Shown here: positions 1 through 9,123 of the stretch, in pieces
Layout of the letters: each line of letters begins with the position of its first letter
How positions within the stretch are numbered: position 1 is the stretch's first letter
Origin: Bifidobacterium eulemuris
GTDB taxonomy: Bacteria > Actinomycetota > Actinomycetes > Actinomycetales > Bifidobacteriaceae
Reading direction: 5' to 3'
Length of the DNA stretch: 64,000 nt
Assembly (NCBI RefSeq): GCF_014898155.1
Contig: NZ_CP062938.1
Span: 1,798,001-1,862,000 of the forward strand
The notes under the pieces: generated by a model
The model's database searches: none
What the model was told of the DNA's origin: nothing
What the model saw: only the letters and a program-made list of their open reading frames with translations
Translations under genes and position numbers: made by a program

Positions 1-38
1 TCGCCCGGTTCGAGATTCAACGCACTGAGATCGCTCAT
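1..38 (-). CDS. N-terminus of a gene leaving the window on the left
   Basis: A minus-strand ATG ends at 38 and reads MSDLSALNLEPG to the window edge. A weak AGAGG-like ribosome site lies a few bases upstream, around 39-46. Only twelve codons are visible, so no family can be assigned. It starts about 30 bp after the stop of the sensor kinase gene at 69-1406 and runs in the same direction, so it may be the third gene of that operon. Confidence 0.4.
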   Translation of the reverse strand, partial: MSDLSALNLEPG

Positions 39-68
39 GCCTCTATTGTTGCACCGTCGGTGCGAATT

Positions 69-1406
69 TCAGCTGATTCTGGCCAGAGGCAGAGGAATCA
101 GCACATGCAGCTCGAACCAGTGGTTCTGTGGCGTGATGGTCAGTTCGCCGCCATAGGAGCGGGCGATATGGCGGATGGATTTGACGCCGAAGCCGTGGGC
201 GGTTTTGTCGCGTTTGGTGGTGGTCAGATTGCCGATGGCGTCGTGTTTGAGCGGCGCTTCGAAGTAGTTCTCCACACGGACCACCACGAATTGGCCCTGT
301 TGGAACAACGCGAGCTTGATGATGCGCCGTTCGAGGTCCGCGACCCGGCTCGCCGCCTCGATGGCGTTGTCGAGCGCGTTGCCGAACAAGGTGGCGATAT
401 CCATCGAATCCATACCGGCGAGCAGTTTGCCGTCGGCCACGGCGGTGAAGGTGATGCCGCGATCGGCGCAGGTGCGTGTTTTGGTGGTCAGGATCACGTC
501 GAGCACCGGATTGCCGGAATGCTGCTGGGCGCTGTATTCGTTCACCGAGGCCTCCAGCCGTTCGAACTGGGCCGAGGCCTGCTGCGGATCGAGTTCCGCA
601 CGCAGGGCGACGATCTGGTGTTTGAGGTCGTGCGCCAGCCTTCCCATCGCCTCGATGTTCTCCTTGGACTGCAGATATTCGGCATGCTGGCTTTGCAGAC
701 TGGCGTTGATGGAGGCGAGCTCCAGCGTGGCTCGGGTCTGCCGGATCTGCTCCTGCTGGGCGTAGAGGATGAGGAATCCGCACAGATCCACCAGCGTACG
801 GATATAGAACACCTCCTGGCCCACGGTGCCGGAGAACGGAGTGTTGGTGGAGACGAAACTCAGATTGCTCATCGCGAAGGTGATGATGGTGATGATGCTG
901 GTGGTGACCGCATCGCGCATGGTGGGGGTTATCGTCTCATCGCCGCGGAAGCTGTGTCGTTCCGCCAGCCATGCGCCGGCGAAGCAGATGCCGTAGATGC
1001 CGATAAGCGCCAGAACGGGTTGCAGACGCCAGAGCGGCGCGCTGCTGGGGCGGATGAACGAGTCGATCTGCCAGTGCAGCGAGGCGACCATCTCGGCGAG
1101 CACGAAGGCCCGGGCGGTGAGGAACAGCGCGGTGCGTTTGCCGATGCCCGACGCCAAGCGCACAATCGCCCACATCGCCGCGAACGCCAGGCACATGCCG
1201 AGGATCCAGAATGTGATGGGCAATGTGCCGGCGAAATACTGCAGGCCGATCAGCACCGCCAGCCCGAGCGCGCCCATGCACAGGGTGCGTCGCAATGAGA
1301 CGGTGCGCGGCACCACGGCCACGTACACCATGCAGGCGAGCCATTCGCTGATGGCCGTGTAGATGCGGGGGATGTCCGGCAGGGCGTTGGTGATTTCGAC
1401 GGTCAT
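69..1406 (-). CDS. GHKL-type sensor histidine kinase (module 1)
   Basis: This 445-residue membrane sensor kinase resembles AgrC/VirS-type peptide or quorum kinases. The N-terminal half holds about six hydrophobic segments and no obvious extracellular domain. The cytoplasmic half has an H-box written HDLKHQ, an N-box LFGNALDNAIEAA typical of GHKL ATPases, and a G-box HGFGVKSI near the end. The start ATG overlaps the stop of the upstream response regulator by 4 bp (1403-1406, ATGA), so the pair is translationally coupled. It should phosphorylate the LytTR regulator at 1403-2119. The pair diverges from the tethered GH3 gene at 2429, its likely target. A homologous pair sits at 9643-11656. The signal sensed is unknown. 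Confidence 0.88.
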   Translation of the reverse strand: MTVEITNALPDIPRIYTAISEWLACMVYVAVVPRTVSLRRTLCMGALGLAVLIGLQYFAGTLPITFWILGMCLAFAAMWAIVRLASGIGKRTALFLTARAFVLAEMVASLHWQIDSFIRPSSAPLWRLQPVLALIGIYGICFAGAWLAERHSFRGDETITPTMRDAVTTSIITIITFAMSNLSFVSTNTPFSGTVGQEVFYIRTLVDLCGFLILYAQQEQIRQTRATLELASINASLQSQHAEYLQSKENIEAMGRLAHDLKHQIVALRAELDPQQASAQFERLEASVNEYSAQQHSGNPVLDVILTTKTRTCADRGITFTAVADGKLLAGMDSMDIATLFGNALDNAIEAASRVADLERRIIKLALFQQGQFVVVRVENYFEAPLKHDAIGNLTTTKRDKTAHGFGVKSIRHIARSYGGELTITPQNHWFELHVLIPLPLARIS

Positions 1407-2119
1407 CGTCCGGTACCCACGTGATTGGTGAGCGCGGCGAGGAACTCCTTCTTACGTGGGCGGCTGATGCGCAGCGTCTCGCCGGTGGACATCACGCAGT
1501 CGGATTCCTGCACGCCCGTCACATGGTCGAGGTTCACCAGATAGCACGAGTTCGAACGGAAGAAGCTACGGCCCTCCAACTGCTCCTCAAGTTTTTTGAG
1601 GCTGGAGGAGATGGAGAGCTTGCCGCTGAGCGTGTGGATGACGATGGTATGGCGGATCGACTCGAAATAGACGATGTCGGCCAATACCAGCCGCAGCGAC
1701 GACGTGCCGGTGTCCACCAGCATGGATTCGTCGGTGTTGCGCCTCACCTGGGCGATGGAACGCGCCATCTCCTGCTGGAATCCGAACCAAGGCACGGGCT
1801 TGAGCAGGAAGCTCAGCGCGCCCACTTCGTAGCCGTTGATGGCGTATTGGGGGGCGGAGGTGATGAACACGATCACCACCGAGTCGTCGCGTTTGCGGAT
1901 CTCGCGGGCGGCGTCGATGCCGTCCATCTGCTTCATCTGGATGTCCATCAGCAGGATGTCGTACATGGGCACGTAGTTCTCCGCGATCTTCGCGCCGTCG
2001 TCGAAGACGGATACGGTGAACCGCTCGCCGGATTCCTCCTGATAGCGGTTGAGATAGTCCAGCAGACGCTGGCAATGGGTGGGGTCGTCCTCGACCACAC
2101 CAATACGTATCGCGCGCAT
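1403..2119 (-). CDS. LytTR-family response regulator (module 1)
   Basis: This is a 238-residue response regulator with a receiver domain (residues 1 to about 120) and a C-terminal LytTR DNA-binding domain (about 140-235). The acidic pair is at Asp11-Asp12, the phosphoacceptor is Asp59 in the LLMDIQM strand, and the conserved Lys is in LLKPVP near 107. The LytTR part contains the usual SLRLVLADIVYFES and RSNSCYLVNLDHV stretches. The start at 2119 gives the canonical receiver start MRAIRIGVVEDD. A much longer open frame on this strand is only the antisense shadow of the GH3 gene. The gene overlaps the downstream kinase by 4 bp and diverges from the GH3 gene at 2429, so it probably controls that gene and its own operon. 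Confidence 0.9.
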   Translation of the reverse strand: MRAIRIGVVEDDPTHCQRLLDYLNRYQEESGERFTVSVFDDGAKIAENYVPMYDILLMDIQMKQMDGIDAAREIRKRDDSVVIVFITSAPQYAINGYEVGALSFLLKPVPWFGFQQEMARSIAQVRRNTDESMLVDTGTSSLRLVLADIVYFESIRHTIVIHTLSGKLSISSSLKKLEEQLEGRSFFRSNSCYLVNLDHVTGVQESDCVMSTGETLRISRPRKKEFLAALTNHVGTGR

Positions 2120-2428
2120 AACATTCCTTTCTGCCTCCACTAAGCCTAGGCCATGGCCTGCCGATACAGGGCCGCAACGGGTGCGGGACGGGGTTGTGTA
2201 GCATGAACGCGCCGATACGCATGCGTTATGGCATAAGTGGTCGTTTTGATGACAGATTATGCATCGGAACCGACAGGTTGGGCGTGTCTTTGGTGAACCG
2301 AACGTGGAATTTGTTTGAATCGTTACCAAGGCATGAGGATGTGTCGTCATTGCGGACTTCCACAAGAACAGCGAGGATGCATGTTCCTTCTGCCCCTGCA
2401 ATGCAATGAGAAATGGAGGAGACATACC
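2120..2428. promoter_or_regulatory. Divergent intergenic region between regulator pair 1 and tethered GH3
   Basis: These 309 bp carry the promoters of both the minus-strand regulator operon and the plus-strand GH3 gene. The GH3 ribosome site is GGAGGA at 2415-2420. I could not place a convincing -35/-10 pair or a paired LytTR box by eye, so the exact operator is not called. No additional gene is evident. Confidence 0.5.
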
Positions 2429-5326
2429 ATGCTTTCCATCAACATGGCTGATGTCATGAACGTCATCGGATCGTTGACGCCGTACCTGATCGCCATTGGC
2501 GTGTTCCTGGTGCTCGGCATCATCGTGACGTTCGCTGTGAACAAGAAGACCGTGCAGAACGTCGGCGTTCGCAAACTGGTCCATTCCGAGTCCTGGCTCG
2601 TGGTGCTTGTGGCCGTGGTGGCCTCGGTGTCCATGATGCTGACCGGTCCGCTGGCCACGCTGCTCAACAACGCCACCGTCACCAAGTACATGCTTTCGGA
2701 CGACACCGTCGCCGCGGCCAACGATCTCGCCAAGGACGTCGAGGCCGAGGCCATCACGATGCTGAAGAACGAGAACGACACCCTGCCTCTGGCCGACAAG
2801 AACGTCAACGTGTTCGGCTGGGGCGTCACCCAGCCCGTCTACGGCGGTACCGGCTCCGGCTCCATGTCCGACCAGTACGAGACCACCTCGATTCTGCAGG
2901 GCCTGGACGAGGCCGGCTTCACGGTGAACGAGGATCTGATCAACCTGTACACCGAATACCGCGCCGATCGCCCGGTGGTGGGCATGTGGGCCCAGGATTG
3001 GACCCTGCCTGAGGTTCCGGCCGCCCAGTACTCCGATTCTCTGATCGAGGACGCCAAGGCGTTCTCCGATGAGGCCGTGGTCGTCATCACCCGTGTGGGT
3101 GGCGAGGGGGCCGATCTGCCGATGGATATGACCGCCGAAGGCATCACCTACACCAACAATTCCGAGGACTACGCCGACTTCGAGGCCGGCGAGCACTTCC
3201 TGCAGCTGAGCCAGACCGAGCAGGACATGATCGATCTGGTCACCTCGAACTTCGAGAACGTCACGCTGATCTACAACGGCGCGAACACCTTCCAGCTGGG
3301 CTTCCTGGACGACTATCCGCAGATCTCTTCCGTGCTGTGGGTGCCGCCGGCGGGCCAGACCGGCTTCTCCGCCCTGGGCGAGGTTCTCGCCGGTGACGTG
3401 AACCCCTCCGGCAAGACCTCCGACACCTTCGTGAAGGATCTCACCCAGCAGGTCACTTACAACAACTTCGGCGATTTCGCCTACGACAACGTCGACGAGC
3501 TGGCCGCTTCCGTGACCGGCTTCACCGGCGAGACCACCGAGGTGACCCCGAACTTCGTGAATTACACGGAGGGTATCTACGTGGGTTACAAGTTCTATGA
3601 GACGGCTGCCGACGAGGGCGCGATCAACTACGACGAGATGATCGCCTTCCCGTTCGGCTATGGCCTGTCCTACACCACCTTCGAGCAGGAGATGGGTGAT
3701 GTGACCTACTCCGGCGGCACCGTCTCCTTCGATGTGACCGTCACGAACACGGGCGACACCGCGGGCAAGGAAGTCGTCGAGGTCTACTACAACCCGCCGT
3801 ACACCAACGGCGGCATCGAGAAGTCCTCCGTGAACCTGGTGGACTTCGAGAAGACCGACCTGCTTGAGCCGGGTGAGTCCCAGACCGTTTCGATCGAGTT
3901 CGAGGACGACGACATGGCGTCCTACGATTCCGAGAACGCCGAGGCCTATGTGCTTGAGGCGGGCGATTATGTGGTGTCTATCAACTCGGATTCCCACACG
4001 GTGATCGATGAGCAGACCGTGACGGTCGATGAGACCATCACCTATGACACCGAGGACAACACCCACGACGGCGACCAGACTGTGGCCACCAACCAGTTCG
4101 AGTACGCCGAGGGCGACGTGACCTATCTGTCCCGCGCCGACGGTTTCGCGAACTACGCCGAGGCCACCGCCGCGCCGACCAACTACAGCATGTCCGATGA
4201 GGACAAGGCGACCTTCATCAACAACGACATCTACGATCCGGCCGACTATAACGACGACTCGGATGAGATGCCGACCACCGGTGCTGACAACGGCGTGCGT
4301 CTGGCCGACCTGTACGGTCTGGACTATGACGATCCGCTGTGGGACGAGATGCTCGACCAGCTCACCGTCGACGATATGGACAACCTCATCGCCAACGGCG
4401 GCTATGGCACCCCGGCCATCAACTCCATCGGTAAGATTCAGATGACCGACGCCGACGGCCCGGCCTCGCTGAACAACAACTTCACCGGCGTGGGCTCCAT
4501 CGGCTTCCCGGCCTCCACGGCATTCGCCTGCACTTGGAACCGTGATCTTGCCCGCCAGTTCGGCGACATGATCGGCCAGATGGCCCACGACATGCACGTG
4601 GCCGGCTGGTACGCTCCCGCCATGAACATCCACCGCTCGGCCTTCTCGGGCCGTACCTTCGAGTACTTCTCCGAGGATGCCCTGCTCTCCGGCGTGATGG
4701 CCGCCGAGCAGACCGCCGGTGCTCAGGAACAGGGTGTGTACGTGTTCATGAAGCACTTCGCGCTCAACGACCAGGAAACCAACCGTACCGAGATGCTGTG
4801 CACTTGGGCCAACGAGCAGTCGATCCGTGAGATCTACCTCAAGCCCTTCGAGATGAGCGTGAAGGATGGTGGCGCTACCGCCGTCATGAGCTCCTTCAAC
4901 TACATCGGCACCAACTACGCCGGCGCGACCGCTGCCCTGCAGCAGACCGTGCTGCGCGACGAGTGGGGCTTCCGCGGCATGGTGCTCACCGACTACTTCG
5001 GTGGCTATGGCTACCAGAACGCCGATCAGCTGATCCGCAACGGCAACGACATCATGCTGGCCACCACGGACATCACCAACCATGTGACCGACACCTCGGC
5101 CACCTCGGTCCAGGCGATGCGCACCGCGGCCCACAACATCCTGTACACCACCGCTAACGGCTGGCAGTACGCGGATGGCGAGCCGGAGACCACGACTCCG
5201 ATCTGGCGCACGGCCATGTATGTGGCTTGGGGCGTGACCGCGGTCCTGTTCCTCGGCCTGAGCGCTCTTGCGATCAAGAAGTTCCTCGATCGCAAGAAGG
5301 CCGCCACCATCGAGGTCCAGGCCTGA
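2429..5326 (+). CDS. Membrane-tethered GH3 beta-glycosidase with inverted domain order (paralog 1)
   Basis: This 965-residue glycoside hydrolase family 3 enzyme is predicted to be held at the cell surface. Order: transmembrane segments near 14-36 and 56-72, a GH3_C-type domain from about 105, an Fn3-like domain around 430-540, the catalytic GH3_N barrel around 620-900, and a C-terminal transmembrane helix near 930-955 followed by a basic tail. Usual GH3 enzymes have the barrel first. Inverted order is known in a few beta-glucosidases, such as Butyrivibrio BglA. The barrel shows KHFALNDQ, and the nucleophile is inferred as Asp855 in VLTDYFGGYG. The start at 2429 follows GGAGGA and matches the start of paralog 2; an upstream in-frame extension lacks these supports. 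The substrate is probably a beta-glucoside, but this is not proven. Confidence 0.88.
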   Translation: MLSINMADVMNVIGSLTPYLIAIGVFLVLGIIVTFAVNKKTVQNVGVRKLVHSESWLVVLVAVVASVSMMLTGPLATLLNNATVTKYMLSDDTVAAANDLAKDVEAEAITMLKNENDTLPLADKNVNVFGWGVTQPVYGGTGSGSMSDQYETTSILQGLDEAGFTVNEDLINLYTEYRADRPVVGMWAQDWTLPEVPAAQYSDSLIEDAKAFSDEAVVVITRVGGEGADLPMDMTAEGITYTNNSEDYADFEAGEHFLQLSQTEQDMIDLVTSNFENVTLIYNGANTFQLGFLDDYPQISSVLWVPPAGQTGFSALGEVLAGDVNPSGKTSDTFVKDLTQQVTYNNFGDFAYDNVDELAASVTGFTGETTEVTPNFVNYTEGIYVGYKFYETAADEGAINYDEMIAFPFGYGLSYTTFEQEMGDVTYSGGTVSFDVTVTNTGDTAGKEVVEVYYNPPYTNGGIEKSSVNLVDFEKTDLLEPGESQTVSIEFEDDDMASYDSENAEAYVLEAGDYVVSINSDSHTVIDEQTVTVDETITYDTEDNTHDGDQTVATNQFEYAEGDVTYLSRADGFANYAEATAAPTNYSMSDEDKATFINNDIYDPADYNDDSDEMPTTGADNGVRLADLYGLDYDDPLWDEMLDQLTVDDMDNLIANGGYGTPAINSIGKIQMTDADGPASLNNNFTGVGSIGFPASTAFACTWNRDLARQFGDMIGQMAHDMHVAGWYAPAMNIHRSAFSGRTFEYFSEDALLSGVMAAEQTAGAQEQGVYVFMKHFALNDQETNRTEMLCTWANEQSIREIYLKPFEMSVKDGGATAVMSSFNYIGTNYAGATAALQQTVLRDEWGFRGMVLTDYFGGYGYQNADQLIRNGNDIMLATTDITNHVTDTSATSVQAMRTAAHNILYTTANGWQYADGEPETTTPIWRTAMYVAWGVTAVLFLGLSALAIKKFLDRKKAATIEVQA

Positions 5327-5373
5327 GCCTGAATTCCCGCCCCTAACGGTCGGGAATCCAACCCAGTAGCCAT

Positions 5374-5414
5374 ACGGGCGGCATCCGGAACCATCCGGGT
5401 GCCGCCCGTTTCGT
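5374..5414 (+). terminator. Terminator of GH3 paralog 1
   Basis: A strong stem with arms ACGGGCGGCATCCGG and CCGGGTGCCGCCCGT is followed by a short T-rich stretch. The whole 3' segment from 5324 is almost identical to that after paralog 2 at 14786-14876. Confidence 0.75.
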
Positions 5415-5536
5415 TGCTATCTGGCCCTTTCGTTCGTCATCTTCGCTCCGCCTAGGTCGGCCCTGACGGGCCGTCTATATTCCATGACATGGCTTGCGCC
5501 ATGTCATGCGGAGCCTGTAATCCCAAGTAATCCCTC

Positions 5537-5716
5537 CGTCATCCCGAGCGGAGGCGCAGCCGGAGTCGAGGGATCTCCAATCCTCTGTCATCCCGAGCGA
5601 AGTCGAGGAATCTCCGGGATGTTTCGACTCCGCTACGCTCCGCTCAACGTGACGGAAGCCGTCATTCCAAGCGAATCCCTTTCGTCATTCCGAGCGAAGT
5701 CGAGGAATCTCTTTCA
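5537..5716. repeat. Dispersed palindromic repeat cluster 1
   Basis: Several copies of an imperfect unit near GTCATCCCGAGCGAAGTCGA plus GGATCTC occur in both orientations. Direct copies start at about 5537, 5588 and 5680, and an inverse copy lies at about 5622-5650. Facing copies can fold into a long stem. The unit recurs at 7361, 9366, 14904, 24790, 41627 and 53166, and inside tadA at 60417. No gene is seen in the 392 bp between 5327 and 5718 apart from this and the terminator. Confidence 0.85.
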
Positions 5717-5718
5717 GA

Positions 5719-7197
5719 TTATTCCTTTCGAACCAGCCGATATCTCTGTTTGGGGCTGCGATTGGGTTCGGTCGGTTCGATTAGCCCCTGTTCGATCAAT
5801 GCATTGATATGGTTGATGACGGTGGGGCGTGACATGCCGGAGGCCGCCGTAATCTCGCGCGACGATGCCGAGCTGCGTTCGCCGAGCAGTGTCAGGATTG
5901 CCTCGTCCAGATTGTTGGCCGCCATAGGATTGCGTTCGGAGGCGCTCAGGCGACGTTTTTCGAACGTCAAACTGAATGCCGTCAAGCTATTGCGTGGTTG
6001 TGGTGGTGGCATGAGCGCGGCGGCCAGTTCCGCAGTGATGACCTGATATCCCGTTCCTTTGTTTTCCACGATGAATCCACCGTCTGGATCTGGGGTGCTT
6101 TCCAGAATGGTGGAGAGGAATTGGTTGCGCGAGGAGGAGAGGCCGAATGTGCCGATGTTTTCTATGGTGACGGCACCATATAATCCGCCTGGATTAAGGA
6201 TTTCCAAACGGTCTGCGTAAAGATTGACCTGCACCTGCGCCCCTCGTGCGTCAGGCGAATAATCACGATGCATCAACGCGTTGGCAACTGCTTCGCGTAC
6301 CGCTTTTTGCGGGTAGTCCGGCACATCGCGGCGGAACGTGCCTCCGATCACGGCTCCAGTGCGCATATTGCGGGTCACGGCGGCGATTGCATCGTCAATC
6401 ATGACCGGAATGGGACCGATTAATGTGCGTGCGTCTAGGAAACGTCTCTCGTCACTCACGGTTTCGGTTTTGGTCACCCCCGGAAACGCAGTGAACGTGA
6501 TGTTGAGACGTGGAAAAAATTGCTGAGGAAATGTCCCTAACGCCAACAATCCTCCCAGCGTCGGGCGCATCGCTCCGTTATCGTTGCGCAGCACATGCAG
6601 ACTGGTGAGAATCGATTGGTCGTCTCGCGTTGCGAATACGCGTGGATGTAGAGTGCGCTGTCGTACGAGCAGTCCGTTGACGAGCGTGGCATCGAGGTCG
6701 TCGATGGTTGCGCCGGGCACGACTTCATCGTCATAAGTCGGTTGTTGGCGTGATTCAAGTAGCCTGTCAACCTCGTATGCCGTCAGACGGCGGTCTCCGT
6801 CGCCGCTGCGAATGAACGATCCTTGGTAACGGCCGCGTTCTGTGACATAGCACGGTTTGTCTTTTGCCGGCATCTCGTCGATATGGGCCACCAACACGTC
6901 AGAGCCTTCAAAAGGAACGATTTCCAACAACGGGCGTACCACTGGCGTCAGTTTTCCGCACGCTGCCACAAATCCTTCCTGTGCGCGTCGGGCGTCGAAG
7001 CCCTTGGCGGGGATGAATCCTTCTTTCTCGGAGATGCCAAGCACCACCGTGCCACCACCCTCATTCGAGAAGGCGGATAGGGTATCGGTAAGCGTCCTTG
7101 GTATTCCGCCGACCGATTCCTTAACCTCGCAAGTCTGTGTGTCGTTGCCTATCTGTCTCATGTGAGCTATGAGTTTGTTCAATTCTTGCTCGCCCAT
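5719..7197 (-). CDS. AlbA_2 / HATPase_c_4 ATP-binding putative DNA-binding protein
   Basis: This 492-residue protein resembles the widespread family annotated as ATP-binding or putative DNA-binding proteins. Residues about 15-140 form an AlbA_2 (Schlafen-like) domain, with ESVGGIPRTLTDTLSAFSN and GGGTVVLGISE. Residues about 280-400 form a GHKL-like ATP-binding module, with REAVANALMHRDYS and RLEILNPGGLYG. The last 60 residues look like a winged helix (SREITAASGMSRPTVINHI). Members are thought to be regulators or defence-associated proteins; the role here is unknown. The start follows GGAG in CAGGAGTATGCC. The promoter side carries an AT-rich inverted-repeat array at 7243-7310, which also occurs at 8953-9004 without this gene. 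The 3' end abuts the dispersed repeat cluster. Confidence 0.8.
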   Translation of the reverse strand: MGEQELNKLIAHMRQIGNDTQTCEVKESVGGIPRTLTDTLSAFSNEGGGTVVLGISEKEGFIPAKGFDARRAQEGFVAACGKLTPVVRPLLEIVPFEGSDVLVAHIDEMPAKDKPCYVTERGRYQGSFIRSGDGDRRLTAYEVDRLLESRQQPTYDDEVVPGATIDDLDATLVNGLLVRQRTLHPRVFATRDDQSILTSLHVLRNDNGAMRPTLGGLLALGTFPQQFFPRLNITFTAFPGVTKTETVSDERRFLDARTLIGPIPVMIDDAIAAVTRNMRTGAVIGGTFRRDVPDYPQKAVREAVANALMHRDYSPDARGAQVQVNLYADRLEILNPGGLYGAVTIENIGTFGLSSSRNQFLSTILESTPDPDGGFIVENKGTGYQVITAELAAALMPPPQPRNSLTAFSLTFEKRRLSASERNPMAANNLDEAILTLLGERSSASSREITAASGMSRPTVINHINALIEQGLIEPTEPNRSPKQRYRLVRKE

Positions 7198-7242
7198 GGC
7201 ATACTCCTGCGTGTGACAACTTGATAATCAACATAATAACAA

Positions 7243-7310
7243 ACTTAATACTTTCTATCGGTTTAACATGATAAGTATTAAGTAAGTAGAAAGTTGATAG
7301 AAAGTCCTAT
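7243..7310. promoter_or_regulatory. Inverted-repeat array upstream of the AlbA_2 gene
   Basis: The motif ACTTAATACTTTCTATC (7243-7259) faces GATAAGTATTAAGT (7270-7283), and GATAGAAAGT follows at about 7300. It lies 46 bp upstream of the AlbA_2 start and probably overlaps its promoter, so it is a candidate operator. A near copy is at 8953-9004. Confidence 0.6.
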
Positions 7311-7360
7311 TCAGGATGGGGTTGCTTGACAACGGCGAGCGACATTCGAAATCCTCCTTC

Positions 7361-7500
7361 CGTCATTCCGAGCGGAGGCGCAGCCGTAGTCGAGGAATCT
7401 CCGGGATGTTTCGACTCCGCTACGCTCCGCTCAACATGACGGAAGCCGTCATTCCAAGCGAATCCCTTTCGTCATTCCGAGCGAAGTCGAGGAATCTCGT
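7361..7500. repeat. Dispersed palindromic repeat cluster 2
   Basis: Direct, inverse and direct copies of the GTCATTCCGAGCG...AGTCGAGGAATCTC unit. The order and sequence are close to those of cluster 1 at 5588-5716, so this looks like a copy of that block. It fills most of the 306-bp gap between the AlbA_2 and ATPase genes. Confidence 0.8.
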
Positions 7501-7503
7501 CCC

Positions 7504-8826
7504 TTACTGCCGTATGCGATTCACACATCCGATGGCCCATAGCGGCACGTTGGTCAGCCAATCCTCGCGGTGGTATTCGGCGAGACTGGTCCGGACGGAC
7601 ATGGGGATGTCGTATTTGGCCACGGCGACATGCAGGCTTTTCGCTCGCAGATTGCGCTCCGCCTTGACCTCGATGGGCAGGATCATGCCGTTGCTGCTGA
7701 TGACGAAATCGACTTCGGCGCGACCGTCAGGATTCGCCCAGTAGTATGGCTGGAATCCTTGGGCGATAAGTTGTTGGCAGACGTATTGCTCGGTGAGCGT
7801 GCCCTTGAATTCGGTGAAGAGCGAATCGTCGGAGAGCACGGTCGACGCGTCGATTCCGGCCATGGCTCCCATCAGTCCGACGTCAAGGGCGTAGATTTTG
7901 AAGGCGTGGGCATCCTCATACGCCCGCAACGGTTTGCGCATGGCGTTCACGCAGGGAACACGATGGGCGATTCCATAATCGGTCAGCCATTGCAGGCTGA
8001 ACTCATACTCCCGGGCTCGGGCACCGGTTCGTATCAAGTTGTATACAAACTTGCGGTTCTCCTTCGCGAGCTGTGCGGGCAACGATTGCCAGGTGCGTCT
8101 CGTCCGTTCCGCGGTGTTGGGGCTGTCCGAGTGTTTGGAGAAGTCGTTGTCGTAGGCGGTGAGGATTTCAAGCTGCCGCTGCCTCGCGGCGGTGAAATCC
8201 TTGTCGTGCAGATAGCGGTCCACGATTTCCGGCATGCCGCCGACCAGCATGTACTCCCTAAGCAGACTTGTCGCCATATCGGAGAACAGTGGCGATATCC
8301 ATTCGAGATCGTCAAGTGCCGCTGTCTCTATCGCGTCCACGATTTTCGTTTCGCCGGCATTCCGAAGATATTCCGTGAAGCTGAGCGGATGTAGCGTCAT
8401 CATGTCCACTTTTCCCACGGGGAAGGATGTGCCTGGATGCAACGCCACTCCCATGGTCGAACCCGTGGCGATGATGTGCTGTTCGCGTGCGTCTTCGCAG
8501 AAGTATTTCAACGCGGTGAGGGCGCGCGGGCATTCCTGTACCTCGTCGAAAACGATCAGAGTCCTGCCTGTTTCGACGGTTTGGCCGGCGAGCACCTCCA
8601 TTTTGCGAATGAGCTGCGCAGGATTCAGGCTGCCTTCGAACAACGACGAGGCGCTCTGGTCGTTCATGAAATCGAGGCGAAGAACGCTGCCGAATTCCTG
8701 CCGTCCGAACTCCGTGGCGATCCATGTTTTTCCGACTTGTCTTGCTCCGCGCAGCAGCAGAGGTTTGCGGTCGGGGGAGCTCTTCCAAGCGATGAGGTCG
8801 TTCATCAAGGCTCTTTGCAACGCCAT
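7504..8826 (-). CDS. AAA ATPase with DUF4143 C-terminus (copy A)
   Basis: This 440-residue cytoplasmic ATPase belongs to the AAA_14/DUF4143 group, which is common in gut bacteria and archaea and of uncertain function. Walker A is GARQVGKT (residues 27-34) and Walker B is LIVFDEVQEC. The C-terminal DUF4143 region contains EVDFVI followed by LPIEVKAE, which fits a PD-(D/E)XK nuclease-like core. The start at 8826 is preceded by a GGAG-like site. A perfect 30-bp inverted repeat (8842-8907) begins only 15 bp upstream of the start codon. Three paralogs occur in the window (copies B, C and D), each with a different upstream array. Confidence 0.85.
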   Translation of the reverse strand: MALQRALMNDLIAWKSSPDRKPLLLRGARQVGKTWIATEFGRQEFGSVLRLDFMNDQSASSLFEGSLNPAQLIRKMEVLAGQTVETGRTLIVFDEVQECPRALTALKYFCEDAREQHIIATGSTMGVALHPGTSFPVGKVDMMTLHPLSFTEYLRNAGETKIVDAIETAALDDLEWISPLFSDMATSLLREYMLVGGMPEIVDRYLHDKDFTAARQRQLEILTAYDNDFSKHSDSPNTAERTRRTWQSLPAQLAKENRKFVYNLIRTGARAREYEFSLQWLTDYGIAHRVPCVNAMRKPLRAYEDAHAFKIYALDVGLMGAMAGIDASTVLSDDSLFTEFKGTLTEQYVCQQLIAQGFQPYYWANPDGRAEVDFVISSNGMILPIEVKAERNLRAKSLHVAVAKYDIPMSVRTSLAEYHREDWLTNVPLWAIGCVNRIRQ

Positions 8827-8841
8827 TATCTCCGCCCTTTC

Positions 8842-8907
8842 ATCCTAAAACGTGTAGGTTTACACATTTTATCATCCTAAAATGTGTAAACCTACACGTT
8901 TTAGGAT
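8842..8907. promoter_or_regulatory. Perfect 30-bp inverted repeat upstream of ATPase copy A
   Basis: The arms at 8842-8871 and 8878-8907 are exact reverse complements around a 6-bp loop. Read as direct units, each starts ATCCTAAAA, is itself nearly palindromic (ACGTGTAGG / TTTACACAT core) and repeats with a 32-bp period. It lies 15 bp from the ATPase start, in the expected leader or promoter region. Confidence 0.75.
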
Positions 8908-8952
8908 GGAACATGTTTTATGTGCGTCGACTTGATGGCCAACATACCAATG

Positions 8953-9004
8953 AACTTAATACTTTCTATCAAGTTGATGTATTAAGTATTAAGTTGATAG
9001 AAAG
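8953..9004. repeat. Second copy of the AlbA_2-type inverted-repeat array
   Basis: ACTTAATACTTTCTATC faces ATTAAGTATTAAGTTGATAG. The sequence after it (from about 9020) also matches that after the 7243 array, including CGAGCGACATTCG. No AlbA_2 gene is attached here, so this is probably the leftover of a duplication or deletion. Confidence 0.6.
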
Positions 9005-9123
9005 CTGAGGAAATCCCTATGCGGCATGGGTGGTCGCTTGATAAAGTCGAGCGACATTCGGAATCCTTCGGGCGCTATCCGGTTTCGTCTCTCCGGTTGG
9101 GCGTTCCTTCTGTTCGTCGTTCG

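Noticed and set aside
1403..5134. A 1243-codon open frame on the minus strand, continuous with the LytTR regulator
   Set aside because: Beyond 2119 it is the antisense of the GH3 gene and shows Val/Gly/His-rich shadow composition. Only the last 238 codons are a recognisable protein.
5484..5807. Short ORFs within the repeat clusters (also at 7316, 9398 and 24652)
   Set aside because: They encode only repeat-derived peptides such as HPERSRG, which recur in every cluster, and they have no leader signals.
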